Positions 1 to 6,343 of a DNA stretch of 7,338 nt are shown here, in pieces. Position numbers and translations under genes: made by a program. Source of the stretch: an uncultured bacterium (GTDB taxonomy: Bacteria > Actinomycetota > Coriobacteriia > Coriobacteriales > Coriobacteriaceae). The DNA lies in contig CAJMSO010000087.1 of NCBI GenBank assembly GCA_905216075.1, positions 1-7,338 on the forward strand. Reading direction: 5' to 3'. The notes under the pieces were generated by a model. The model was not told the DNA's origin. It saw only the letters and a program-made list of their open reading frames with translations, and ran no database searches. Positions within the stretch are counted from its first letter, which is position 1, and every line of letters starts with the position of its first letter.

Positions 1-61
1 GAAAACCAAACAAACCAGATAAACGGCGTGGTATGGCCCCTCAACAAAGCATCAATCAGCG
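1..61 (-). other. Region downstream of ftsQ, no callable gene
   Basis: These 61 bases follow the ftsQ stop. The sense (minus) strand is T/G-rich towards the edge (TGGTTTGTTTGGTTTTC). I see no stable hairpin before it, so it does not qualify as a terminator. In related clusters ftsZ usually follows, and this could be its leader, but nothing here proves it. Confidence 0.4.
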
Positions 62-1318
62 CTACGAGGTCGGAGCATTCCTAAATGTGTAGTTGCCCGG
101 AGAGCGCACATTGATATACGTTACGCCCTCTACCTGCGAAAGCAACTTGGTGACCACGCGTTCCTTCTTGGCGATATCGTCCGAATCGCCCAGCGACACC
201 TCAATGCCGTTATTGAGGTTTGCCGAGATGGCTTCGACCGAAGGCGTGGAAATATCCTTGACTTGTCCCAAGAACTCGCTCGAAAAACCACGCACATAAT
301 CCAGGCCGGCCTTAACGGCCTTGGAGCTCACCGCCTGGCCGGAAACCGGAGCGACATCCGCCGAGACATCAGTCAACAGCACCGCGCCATAATGCTTAGC
401 GAGCGCCAGCGCGGCATCGATTCCGGTCAAGGTATTTGAGCCCTGCCCTGTCGTGATGACGTTGCCCTGGTCATCCACTTCGACCGACGTCGACAGTGGG
501 GCGATCCAGGTGTCATCATCCCCGATGGCCCAGGCAAGGTCATCGGAGCTGATATAGGCAATTGCGATGACCTTGCGCTCCATAGGCGTGATGATGAGCG
601 TATGCGGGAACTGACGCTGGACATCCACGCCCGAGACCCACGGGTTCTGCTTGAGGTCCTCGGTAATCTGGTCGGGATCGACGTTAAAAAGCGACGTTCC
701 CTCGGGCAAATCGATCAGCTGGATAGCATCGTGCTTCGTCACATGCTCGCTGCCTTGAATCTGAATATCAGTGGCGGTAAACAATCCAGAGTTGATCACC
801 ACGATGGCAACGACGACGAGCACGGCCAAGACGGCCAGAACGCCGCCCACGATTTTGCCTTTGCCTGTAACGACAGAAGCGGCGTCTGATGTTTTATTTA
901 CCATCGCCCCAAGTGAAGACAACGGGTTGACGTTTTTTTTACCCGAAGGCTTCTTGGCGGTAGCCGGCACCGATGTCAGCGAGCGCGGTTTCGATGCGCC
1001 CAGCGTGCGACTCGGACGCGCCACCTTAGTTCCCGTCGAGGGCTTAGGAGTTGCCATGGGACGGGCAGGTTTGGCGCCCATAACAGGCTTTGACGTCACC
1101 GAGGGACGCGAGGACTTTTTTGCGGCCGGACGATTACCGAGCTGCGAGCCGACGACCGGACGACTGGTCTGTCGAGCATGCCCGACAGACTTAGAGCGCG
1201 CGACGGTATTGCGTTGAGGTTTGGCAGGCGCGCCGGAACGCCCTCCGGCGCGGCGGAAGGTGGGTTTCGATGCTCTAGAAGCCGAGGAATTTAACTTCCG
1301 GTCTGAGCTCGATGCCAT
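62..1318 (-). CDS. ftsQ: Cell division protein FtsQ (DivIB family) with long basic N-terminal tail
   Basis: FtsQ is a bitopic membrane protein that scaffolds the divisome, linking FtsL/FtsB to other division proteins. The 418-residue product has three parts. Residues 1-155 are a low-complexity Ser/Ala/Pro/Lys/Arg cytoplasmic tail (33 Lys/Arg against 2 Asp by my count). Residues 156-178 form one hydrophobic membrane helix. A POTRA-like domain follows at about 180-248 (LFTATDIQIQGSEHV, NPWVSGVDVQRQFPHTL), then a beta domain to about 412. It is much longer than E. coli FtsQ (276 aa), nearly all because of the tail. The ATG at 1318 is supported by a strong purine-rich ribosome binding site and lies inside the end of murB, overlapping it by 44 nt, which suggests translational coupling. 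The tail carries degenerate repeats and an A8 tract. The family call is firm from architecture and position; the tail's role is unknown. Confidence 0.93.
   Translation of the reverse strand: MASSSDRKLNSSASRASKPTFRRAGGRSGAPAKPQRNTVARSKSVGHARQTSRPVVGSQLGNRPAAKKSSRPSVTSKPVMGAKPARPMATPKPSTGTKVARPSRTLGASKPRSLTSVPATAKKPSGKKNVNPLSSLGAMVNKTSDAASVVTGKGKIVGGVLAVLAVLVVVAIVVINSGLFTATDIQIQGSEHVTKHDAIQLIDLPEGTSLFNVDPDQITEDLKQNPWVSGVDVQRQFPHTLIITPMERKVIAIAYISSDDLAWAIGDDDTWIAPLSTSVEVDDQGNVITTGQGSNTLTGIDAALALAKHYGAVLLTDVSADVAPVSGQAVSSKAVKAGLDYVRGFSSEFLGQVKDISTPSVEAISANLNNGIEVSLGDSDDIAKKERVVTKLLSQVEGVTYINVRSPGNYTFRNAPTS
933..940 (-). repeat. A8 homopolymer in ftsQ coding strand
   Basis: Eight consecutive A on the coding strand (T8 on the plus strand) encode Lys127, Lys128 and the first two bases of Asn129. 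In the reading frame the end of the tract reads A AAA AAC, a heptamer of the X XXY YYZ slippery type. It lies before the membrane helix. Any frame change here would truncate the protein before the helix. Confidence 0.85.
980..1168 (-). repeat. Degenerate protein repeats in the FtsQ tail
   Basis: Residues 51-113 contain three related units of about 13-15 residues with the pattern T-[SP]-[RK]-P-x-x-G-[SAT]-[QK]-x(1-3)-R-P: starting at Thr51, Thr75 and Thr90. A partial fourth (LGASKPR) is at 106-112. The DNA of the units is not obviously similar, so they are either old duplications or low-complexity drift. Confidence 0.5.
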
Positions 1319-2186
1319 ACGCCTCCCTCACCTTTCCGTGCACATGTCTGATAACCGCGGCAACGTCATCGGCCGAGGCGGTTCCGTTATTAACGATAAA
1401 ATTAGCGTGAACGGGCGAAACTTCTGCGCCGCCAATCGAAAAACCCTTTAATCCACAATCCTCGATAAGCTTGCCCACACTCGCATCGGGCGGGTTGCGA
1501 AAGACCGACCCGCAGGATGCGCGACCCATGGGCTGCGTACGCTTGCGCCTCGTCAGGTACCGTTCCATGCGCTCGCGAATGTCGGCCTTGGGCGCCGGTT
1601 TAAGCTTGAGCACGCACTCGAGGATGATCTCATTGCGGGGAAGGCTACATTCGCGGTAGCCCCAAGTGATCTCGGACCCCGCATAATGCTTGATACCGGA
1701 TGCCGGGTCAAACGTTACGACATCCTCAACCAGCGAGCCAATCCACTCGGTCCGTGTGCCGGCATTCATAGATATCGCACCGCCGACCGAGCCAGGGATG
1801 CCAACGGCAAACTCAAGGCCCGAGAGGCTACGCGACAGGGCATCGTTGACCAGGCGCGCAAACATCACGCCCGCACCGACCGTCAGCGTACAACCGTCAT
1901 CGGCAACAACCGTGCGCTGAAACTCACGTCCGAGCGAAATGACGGCACCGCGATAACCGCCATCGGCAACCAGCAGATTGGAGCCCTTGCCGATGATGAC
2001 CCACGGCACCTGCTCGCGATCGAGCACCGCCACGGCGCGGCGGAGGGCATGATAGCTATGGCACGTCACAAAGAGGTCGGCCTTGCCGCCGACACGATAG
2101 CTCGTATGACGCGCAAGGCGCTCGTCCTCGATCACATCCGTGTCGATCATGCCCGAGAGCGCCATGACGGCGTTAAACAGACCCAT
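1275..2186 (-). CDS. murB: UDP-N-acetylenolpyruvoylglucosamine reductase MurB (type II)
   Basis: MurB is the cytoplasmic FAD enzyme that uses NADPH to reduce UDP-GlcNAc-enolpyruvate to UDP-MurNAc, completing the MurNAc precursor. The 303-residue protein shows the FAD-binding motifs in order: HTSYRVGGKAD (27-37), GKGSNLLVADGG (66-77) and AVGIPGSVGGAISMNAG (127-143). WGYREC (175-180) contains the substrate-binding Tyr-Arg pair. The catalytic serine lies in GSVFRNPP (Ser227) and the conserved glutamate in LRPEVKFLG (Glu297). Length and the compact C-terminal domain fit the type II form without the extra E. coli loop. The ATG at 2186 is 5 nt after the murC stop and has only a weak purine stretch (AAGAAAG) far upstream, so translation probably depends on coupling to murC. 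ATG codons at 2165 and 2150 are alternatives, also without a clear ribosome binding site. Its end overlaps ftsQ. Confidence 0.96.
   Translation of the reverse strand: MGLFNAVMALSGMIDTDVIEDERLARHTSYRVGGKADLFVTCHSYHALRRAVAVLDREQVPWVIIGKGSNLLVADGGYRGAVISLGREFQRTVVADDGCTLTVGAGVMFARLVNDALSRSLSGLEFAVGIPGSVGGAISMNAGTRTEWIGSLVEDVVTFDPASGIKHYAGSEITWGYRECSLPRNEIILECVLKLKPAPKADIRERMERYLTRRKRTQPMGRASCGSVFRNPPDASVGKLIEDCGLKGFSIGGAEVSPVHANFIVNNGTASADDVAAVIRHVHGKVREAYGIELRPEVKFLGF
1322..1335 (-). promoter_or_regulatory. Ribosome binding site of ftsQ, inside murB
   Basis: On the minus strand AAAGGTGAGGGAGG precedes the ATG at 1318 by 3 nt; the AGGTGAGGG core sits at a normal distance. It lies within murB coding sequence and supports the long ftsQ start, so the basic tail is probably translated. 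Confidence 0.75.
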
Positions 2187-2191
2187 TAGAC

Positions 2192-3610
2192 TTAAGCGTC
2201 TTTCTTGGCAGTCAGATACTCAATGAACTCGGGGCCGACGGTCGTAACGTCACCGGCACCCATAGTGAGCAGCAGATCGCCCTCGCCCACCATCTGCTCG
2301 AGCTCCTGATTGAGCTCAAGACGGCTGGAGCAGTACACGACCTCCTTGCCAGGATGCTTGGCGCGCACGGTATCGGCGAGCATCTTAGAGGTGACACCCG
2401 GAATGGGCATCTCGCCAGCCGAGAACACATCAATCAGCAGCAGTTTATCGGCATTGGCAAATGCATCGGCAAAGTCGTCGCACAGGGCCTGCAGGCGCGA
2501 ATAGCGGTGCGGCTGGAACACGACGTCGACGTGCTTGTAGCCCAGCGACGAAGCAGCAGCAAGCGTCGCCTTGATCTCGGTGGGGTGATGGCCGTAATCA
2601 TCGACCACGGTGATGCCATCGATATCGCCCACGTGGGTAAAGCGACGGCGGACGCCCTCAAAGCTCGAGAGCGCCTTGGCGGCGGCGTCGATGTCAAGGC
2701 CCAGGACATGGGCGACGGTGAGCACCGCCGTGGCGTTGAGCATGTTGTGGCGACCGGGATTGCTCTTGATCTCCACAGCATGCTCAGTGCCGTCCTCAAA
2801 GCGAACGATAAAGTCACTCTGGATGCCCTTGACATCCGGGTGCATGCAGACGATGTCGTTGCTCTCGGCAAAGCCGTAGGAAAGCACGTGACGGCCCGTC
2901 GACTTGGCGAGCTCGACCAGATGCGGGTCCTCACCGCAGACGATGACGGTGCCGCCCTCGCCCACCAGGCTCATGAATTTGGCGAAAGTTGCCTCGATCT
3001 CCTCGATACCCGAGTAGTGATCAAGGTGATCGGCCTCGACGTTGGTCACAATGACCACGTTGGGGTTCAGGAACAGGAAGGAGCTGTCGGACTCGTCGGC
3101 CTCGGCGACAAAGTAGTCGCCCGAGCCGTTCTTGCCGTTCGTGTCATAGCCCTCGACGATGCCACCGATCAAGAAGCTCGGATCCAGACCCATGCGGTCG
3201 AGCATGGTGGCGCACATCGAAGACGTGGTGGTCTTGCCATGCGTGCCGGCAACAGCGACGGTGGTGTAGCCGTGGCCCAAGGCAGAGAGCATCTTGGCAC
3301 GGGGCCACACGGGAATACCAAGCTCGCGAGCACGCACGAGTTCAGGGTTGGACTCCGGAATAGCGGTGGAGACAACAACCACGTCGGGCTTGACCTCGTC
3401 GATCGTGGCGGCCTCATGGCCCACATGCACCTTCACACCAGCGCGGGTAAGCTGGCGGATATAGCGTGACGTCTTAAGGTCGGAGCCGGTAACGGCATAA
3501 CCGCGCTCGTGCAGAACGAGGGCGATGCCGCTCATGCCGGCGCCGCCGATACCGATAAAGTGGGCGCTCTTAAACTCGGGCGCGGAGGTTGCAGTCTGGG
3601 AATCAGCCAT
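2192..3610 (-). CDS. murC: UDP-N-acetylmuramate--L-alanine ligase MurC
   Basis: MurC is the cytoplasmic ATP-dependent ligase that joins the first residue, normally L-Ala, to UDP-MurNAc. With the start chosen here the protein has 472 residues, normal for the family. The N-terminal Rossmann-like UDP-binding domain opens with FIGIGGAGMSGIA (18-30). The ATPase domain has the P-loop AGTHGKTTTSS (121-131), EADESDSSF (170-178) and NVEADHLDHY (190-199). NPGRHNMLNATA is at 284-295. The C-terminal domain has GVRRRF (319-324), DDYGHHPTEI (337-346) and FQPHRYSRL (365-373). The frame can be extended to a GTG at 3637, but that codon has no ribosome binding site, whereas the ATG at 3610 follows AAGGAG by 11 nt. 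It is separated from murG by 97 nt and from murB by 5 nt. Confidence 0.97.
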   Translation of the reverse strand: MADSQTATSAPEFKSAHFIGIGGAGMSGIALVLHERGYAVTGSDLKTSRYIRQLTRAGVKVHVGHEAATIDEVKPDVVVVSTAIPESNPELVRARELGIPVWPRAKMLSALGHGYTTVAVAGTHGKTTTSSMCATMLDRMGLDPSFLIGGIVEGYDTNGKNGSGDYFVAEADESDSSFLFLNPNVVIVTNVEADHLDHYSGIEEIEATFAKFMSLVGEGGTVIVCGEDPHLVELAKSTGRHVLSYGFAESNDIVCMHPDVKGIQSDFIVRFEDGTEHAVEIKSNPGRHNMLNATAVLTVAHVLGLDIDAAAKALSSFEGVRRRFTHVGDIDGITVVDDYGHHPTEIKATLAAASSLGYKHVDVVFQPHRYSRLQALCDDFADAFANADKLLLIDVFSAGEMPIPGVTSKMLADTVRAKHPGKEVVYCSSRLELNQELEQMVGEGDLLLTMGAGDVTTVGPEFIEYLTAKKDA

Positions 3611-3621
3611 GTGCTCGTGTA

Positions 3622-3627
3622 CTCCTT
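3622..3627 (-). promoter_or_regulatory. Ribosome binding site deciding the murC start
   Basis: AAGGAG on the minus strand lies 11 nt before the ATG at 3610. It is downstream of the alternative GTG at 3637, so it can serve only the shorter form. Confidence 0.7.
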
Positions 3628-3657
3628 GCGTAAACACTGCCTGTAACCCGTTAACTG

Positions 3658-3673
3658 TACCGCACCTACCGCA
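3658..3673. repeat. 7-bp direct repeat in the murG-murC spacer
   Basis: TACCGCA occurs at 3658-3664 and again at 3667-3673 on the plus strand (TGCGGTA on the transcribed sense strand), two bases apart, giving a 9-bp period. It may be chance or half of a regulator site. Confidence 0.45.
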
Positions 3674-3707
3674 TCAGCGCGAGGGCGACCGACGATATCC
3701 CGTCTAA

Positions 3708-4823
3708 CTAACGCAAACCCTCTACCGCATCCGCCAGAAGAGCGGCGGCCCTATCCTGAGCCAGACCACGCGCCGCCTGTCGCATGGTGTCGCGCGCCGC
3801 CGCGTCATCGACCAGGTGCAACAGCTCATCGGCAAAGGCAGAACCGTCGATATCGGCATCGGCGCAGAGCACGCCGGCCCCGGCGTCGACCAGATACCGG
3901 GCATTGGTGGTTTGGTGGTCGGCCGTCGCATGCGGATACGGCACGAGCACCGAGGGCACGGCGAGCGCAGCGATCTCGGCCACGCTCGATGCGCCCGAAC
4001 GCGAGAGCACCAAATCGGCAGCAGCCAGCATATCGCCCATGTTGTCGATGTAAGGCTGGACGCGGTAACGCTCCGCCTCCTCGGGCGTCAGCGCCAAAGC
4101 GCGCTCGGTCTCCTCAAAGCTGTCGGCACCCGTCGAATGCAACACATAGAGGTTCTTGCGTGAAAGCAGCTCGTTTTTGAGCGAGACCACGCGCTCGTTG
4201 AGGTGCTGGGCGCCAAGTGAACCGCCAAAGACGAGTAGCAGCGTAGCGTCCTCGGGAACGCCAAGTGCCTTGCGGCCGCGAGCGCGATCGCCCTCGATTA
4301 CCGAGCGACGTACGGGGTTGCCGGTCATGAGCACGTGGTCAGGGTCACCTTCGCGCTCAAAGACCGAACGCGCTGCCGGCACCGAGATGCACACGCGGGC
4401 AGCGTGGGAGTTCATCATCTTGTTGGCCAGGCCCGGAACAGAGTTCTGCTCATGCAGCAGATACGGAACGCCTGCGCCCTTGCACCACCCCAGCAGCGGA
4501 ACCTCGACATAGGCACCAAAACCGACGGCAGCATCGGGCTTGCCGACCTTTGAGAAATGACTGGCGAGCGCACGCTTGGCCTTGTTGACACGCCACAGCG
4601 AGGTCAGCGCCGTCCAAGGACGGGAGCGGTCGAAGCCCGTGACCGTAATGGGCACAAATTCAAACCCAGCCTCGGGGACCAGACGACCCTCGAGCTTGCG
4701 CGACTGGCCCACGAACACAACGTGGTGGCCACGATCACGCAGCTCTTCGGCCAAGGCGAGCGCGGGGTTGATGTGTCCCGCCGTGCCGCCGGCTGCAATA
4801 GCAACGGTCATCTTATCGGTCAT
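3708..4823 (-). CDS. murG: Lipid II synthase MurG (UDP-GlcNAc:lipid I GlcNAc transferase)
   Basis: MurG is a peripheral GT-B glycosyltransferase on the inner face of the membrane. It transfers GlcNAc from UDP-GlcNAc to lipid I, giving lipid II, which FtsW then polymerises. The 371-residue protein has the N-terminal glycine loop GGTAGHINPALA (12-23, His17 conserved), a second loop GFGAYVEVP (101-109), HEQNSVPGLANK (124-135), and in the C-terminal domain VFGGSLGAQHLNE (198-210) and SRSGASSVAEIAALAVPSVLVPYP with ATADHQTTNA (274-308). The frame extends to an ATG at 4856, but GAAGGGA 5 nt before the ATG at 4823 favours that start; another ATG at 4811 lacks a site. The start overlaps the ftsW end by 11 nt, so the two are probably coupled. 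The second loop usually reads GFGGY; here it is GFGAY. Confidence 0.97.
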   Translation of the reverse strand: MTDKMTVAIAAGGTAGHINPALALAEELRDRGHHVVFVGQSRKLEGRLVPEAGFEFVPITVTGFDRSRPWTALTSLWRVNKAKRALASHFSKVGKPDAAVGFGAYVEVPLLGWCKGAGVPYLLHEQNSVPGLANKMMNSHAARVCISVPAARSVFEREGDPDHVLMTGNPVRRSVIEGDRARGRKALGVPEDATLLLVFGGSLGAQHLNERVVSLKNELLSRKNLYVLHSTGADSFEETERALALTPEEAERYRVQPYIDNMGDMLAAADLVLSRSGASSVAEIAALAVPSVLVPYPHATADHQTTNARYLVDAGAGVLCADADIDGSAFADELLHLVDDAAARDTMRQAARGLAQDRAAALLADAVEGLR

Positions 4824-6333
4824 GGTAGTCCCTTCGTACACGCGGTCCCTGGTCATCGGTGCGCAGACGCGCCGACGGGTCCGAGTTCAAATCGATTCGA
4901 TTATATCCGCCGCCCGCATTGCGAGGGCTGGGGCGCTGAGGACGACCTTGCGGAGCCATTCGCGGGCGTGGACGAGCTGCCGGCTCGGATGGAGAACCAT
5001 CAAGAACGGTAAAGCCGCTACGCGAAGGTCGTTCACCGCGCACATGGGCCACGCCAGCGGTGCTCTCGTCCATAACGGCAAAGCTCTCGCGGCGACGGTC
5101 GTACTCATCGCGACGGGCGCTCTCGTACGAAACGCGCAGGATCAACCCGGCAAGCATGAGCGACACAATAATCGACGAACCGCCGTAGCTAATAAACGGC
5201 AACGGTTTGCCCGTCATGGGAAACACGTTGAGAATGCCCAACGCGTTAATCAAAAACTGCACCGCGAGAATGACCGCGGAGCCAGACGCCATAAGCGCGC
5301 CCCGACGATCGGTCGCCTGCTCAGCAATGCGAAACGCCGAGTAGATCAGCATCGCAAACACCAAGAAGAACAGCACGGTTCCGACAAAACCGACTTCCTC
5401 GCCAATGATGGCCAGGATGTAGTCGTTGTGCGCCTCGGGCAGATACGAGTACTTCATGGTTGAGTTGCCGATGCCACGGCCGAACAGACCGCCCGAGGCA
5501 AAGGCCATGATGGCAAGCGTGGCCTGATAGCCGTCACCATACTCGTCGGCCCAAGGGTTCAAGGCAACCTGAATACGCACCATACGGTACGGCTCTGCGA
5601 CAAGTGCAATCACGATCACGAGAATGCCGAAGATTAGCACGCCGATGATAAATCTGGGGTCGAGACCCGCAAACAACGCCATGCACATGAGGGTCAACAG
5701 GATGATCAGGACAGTACCGAAATCGGGCTGGATAAAGATCAGAAAGAGCGAAATGCCCAGGTAGATGCCCATCTTGCGAAGGAATTCGTTGATGTTGCCA
5801 CCGGGCGAAAAGAAGCGATCAAGCATGATGGCCGAATACGCAATGGCAAATGGCTTTAAAAACTCGGAAGGCTGGAACTGAATACCGGCGATGTTGAGCC
5901 AGCGCGTGGCGCCACGGCTGCCGCTGCCCACCAAGAACACCAGAAGCAGTAGCCCTATCATGCCGATAAGGAAGATCCTGAGCACATCCTCCCCAAACCA
6001 GCTGTCCGGCAAAACGCGCACGATGGCAATCAGCGCCAGAACACCGACCACGGTAAACGCGGCCTGTCGACCCAGAAAAAACGTCGCCGAGCCATTCTCG
6101 TGCAGCGCCTCGACCGAAGACGCCGAGTACACCATCAGCAGGCCAAAGCATACCAAGGTAAACAAGCAGGCCATGAATATCAAACGGGGGCGCATGATAC
6201 GGGCGGGAACGCCGGCAATATAGCGTTCGCTAAACGACTGCCCGCCGCGGCTGGAGCGCGGTGTGGTGCGACGTGAGGAAGCACGGTCCGAGTCGGGCCT
6301 CCTCATACCTTGTCGGGGGCTCTCCTCTCTCAC
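4813..6333 (-). CDS. ftsW: Septal peptidoglycan glycosyltransferase FtsW (SEDS family)
   Basis: FtsW is the polytopic SEDS glycosyltransferase that polymerises lipid II at the septum together with a class B PBP (FtsI). The 506-residue protein has an Arg/Ser-rich N-terminal tail (1-48), about ten membrane helices between 50 and 402, and a long hydrophilic C-terminal tail (403-506). SEDS motifs are clear: GATRWLNIAG with QPSEFLKP (141-161), QPDFGTVLI (202-210), GYQATLAIMAFASGGLFGRG (268-287), LPEAHNDYILAIIGEE (298-313) and TGKPLPFISYGGSS (374-387). Asp304 matches the essential aspartate of the large extracellular loop. The QPSE and PEAHNDY motifs and location between murD and murG favour FtsW over RodA. 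The GTG at 6333 follows AGGGG by 5 nt; an ATG at 6306 is the alternative, with a less well placed site. It starts 8 nt after murD and overlaps murG by 11 nt. Confidence 0.95.
   Translation of the reverse strand: MREESPRQGMRRPDSDRASSRRTTPRSSRGGQSFSERYIAGVPARIMRPRLIFMACLFTLVCFGLLMVYSASSVEALHENGSATFFLGRQAAFTVVGVLALIAIVRVLPDSWFGEDVLRIFLIGMIGLLLLVFLVGSGSRGATRWLNIAGIQFQPSEFLKPFAIAYSAIMLDRFFSPGGNINEFLRKMGIYLGISLFLIFIQPDFGTVLIILLTLMCMALFAGLDPRFIIGVLIFGILVIVIALVAEPYRMVRIQVALNPWADEYGDGYQATLAIMAFASGGLFGRGIGNSTMKYSYLPEAHNDYILAIIGEEVGFVGTVLFFLVFAMLIYSAFRIAEQATDRRGALMASGSAVILAVQFLINALGILNVFPMTGKPLPFISYGGSSIIVSLMLAGLILRVSYESARRDEYDRRRESFAVMDESTAGVAHVRGERPSRSGFTVLDGSPSEPAARPRPRMAPQGRPQRPSPRNAGGGYNRIDLNSDPSARLRTDDQGPRVRRDYHDR
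4829..4835 (-). promoter_or_regulatory. Ribosome binding site deciding the murG start
   Basis: GAAGGGA on the minus strand sits 5 nt before the ATG at 4823, within the last codons of ftsW. The upstream in-frame ATG at 4856 has no comparable site. Confidence 0.7.
4993..5085 (-). repeat. Duplicated short motif in the FtsW C-terminal tail
   Basis: The tail contains SFAVMDES (417-424) and GFTVLDGS (440-447), both matching [SG]-F-[AT]-V-[ML]-D-[EG]-S and both preceded by Arg-rich sequence. They stand out as the only hydrophobic islands in a Pro/Arg/Ser/Asp-rich tail and so look like short binding motifs. Confidence 0.55.
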
Positions 6334-6338
6334 CGCAA

Positions 6339-6343
6339 CCCCT
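6339..6343 (-). promoter_or_regulatory. Putative ribosome binding site of ftsW
   Basis: AGGGG overlapping the murD stop codon lies 5 nt before the GTG at 6333. It is a partial match to the consensus. The competing ATG at 6306 has GAGAGGAGAG upstream, but about 15 nt away, which is too far to be ideal. Confidence 0.5.

Larger units (their letters stand above)
3611..3707 (-). other. murG-murC intergenic spacer
   Basis: This 97-nt spacer is the largest gap between genes in the window; the other junctions overlap or are at most 8 nt. It holds the murC ribosome binding site, a short direct repeat (3658-3673) and a GTTAAC palindrome (3649-3654). I found no convincing -35/-10 pair and no hairpin followed by a T run. 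Whether it contains an internal promoter or processing site cannot be told by eye. Confidence 0.6.

Noticed and set aside
1..61. Possible rho-independent terminator after ftsQ
   Set aside because: The T-rich stretch on the minus strand is not preceded by a stable GC-rich inverted repeat, and the Ts are interrupted by G pairs.
62..1318. Frameshift or fusion explaining the unusually long FtsQ
   Set aside because: The frame is continuous, the start has a good ribosome binding site, and the tail has no foreign domain. A native low-complexity tail is the simpler explanation.
1686..2189. Plus-strand open frame (167 codons) antisense to murB
   Set aside because: No family resemblance, basic low-information composition, and full overlap with a clear MurB.
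2354..3469. Long plus-strand open frame (371 codons) antisense to murC
   Set aside because: It is a mirror of the high-GC murC gene. Its translation has no recognisable domain and is rich in His/Asp/Arg/Val as expected from antisense codons. murC shows all its motifs.
3631..3660. TTAACG and TTACAG as a -35 element for a murC promoter
   Set aside because: No -10-like hexamer occurs at a suitable distance, and the matches are weak.
4576..5463. Plus-strand open frame (295 codons) antisense to ftsW and murG
   Set aside because: The translation is Arg/Thr/Ala-rich with no domain. It spans two well-supported minus-strand genes and has no convincing ribosome binding site.
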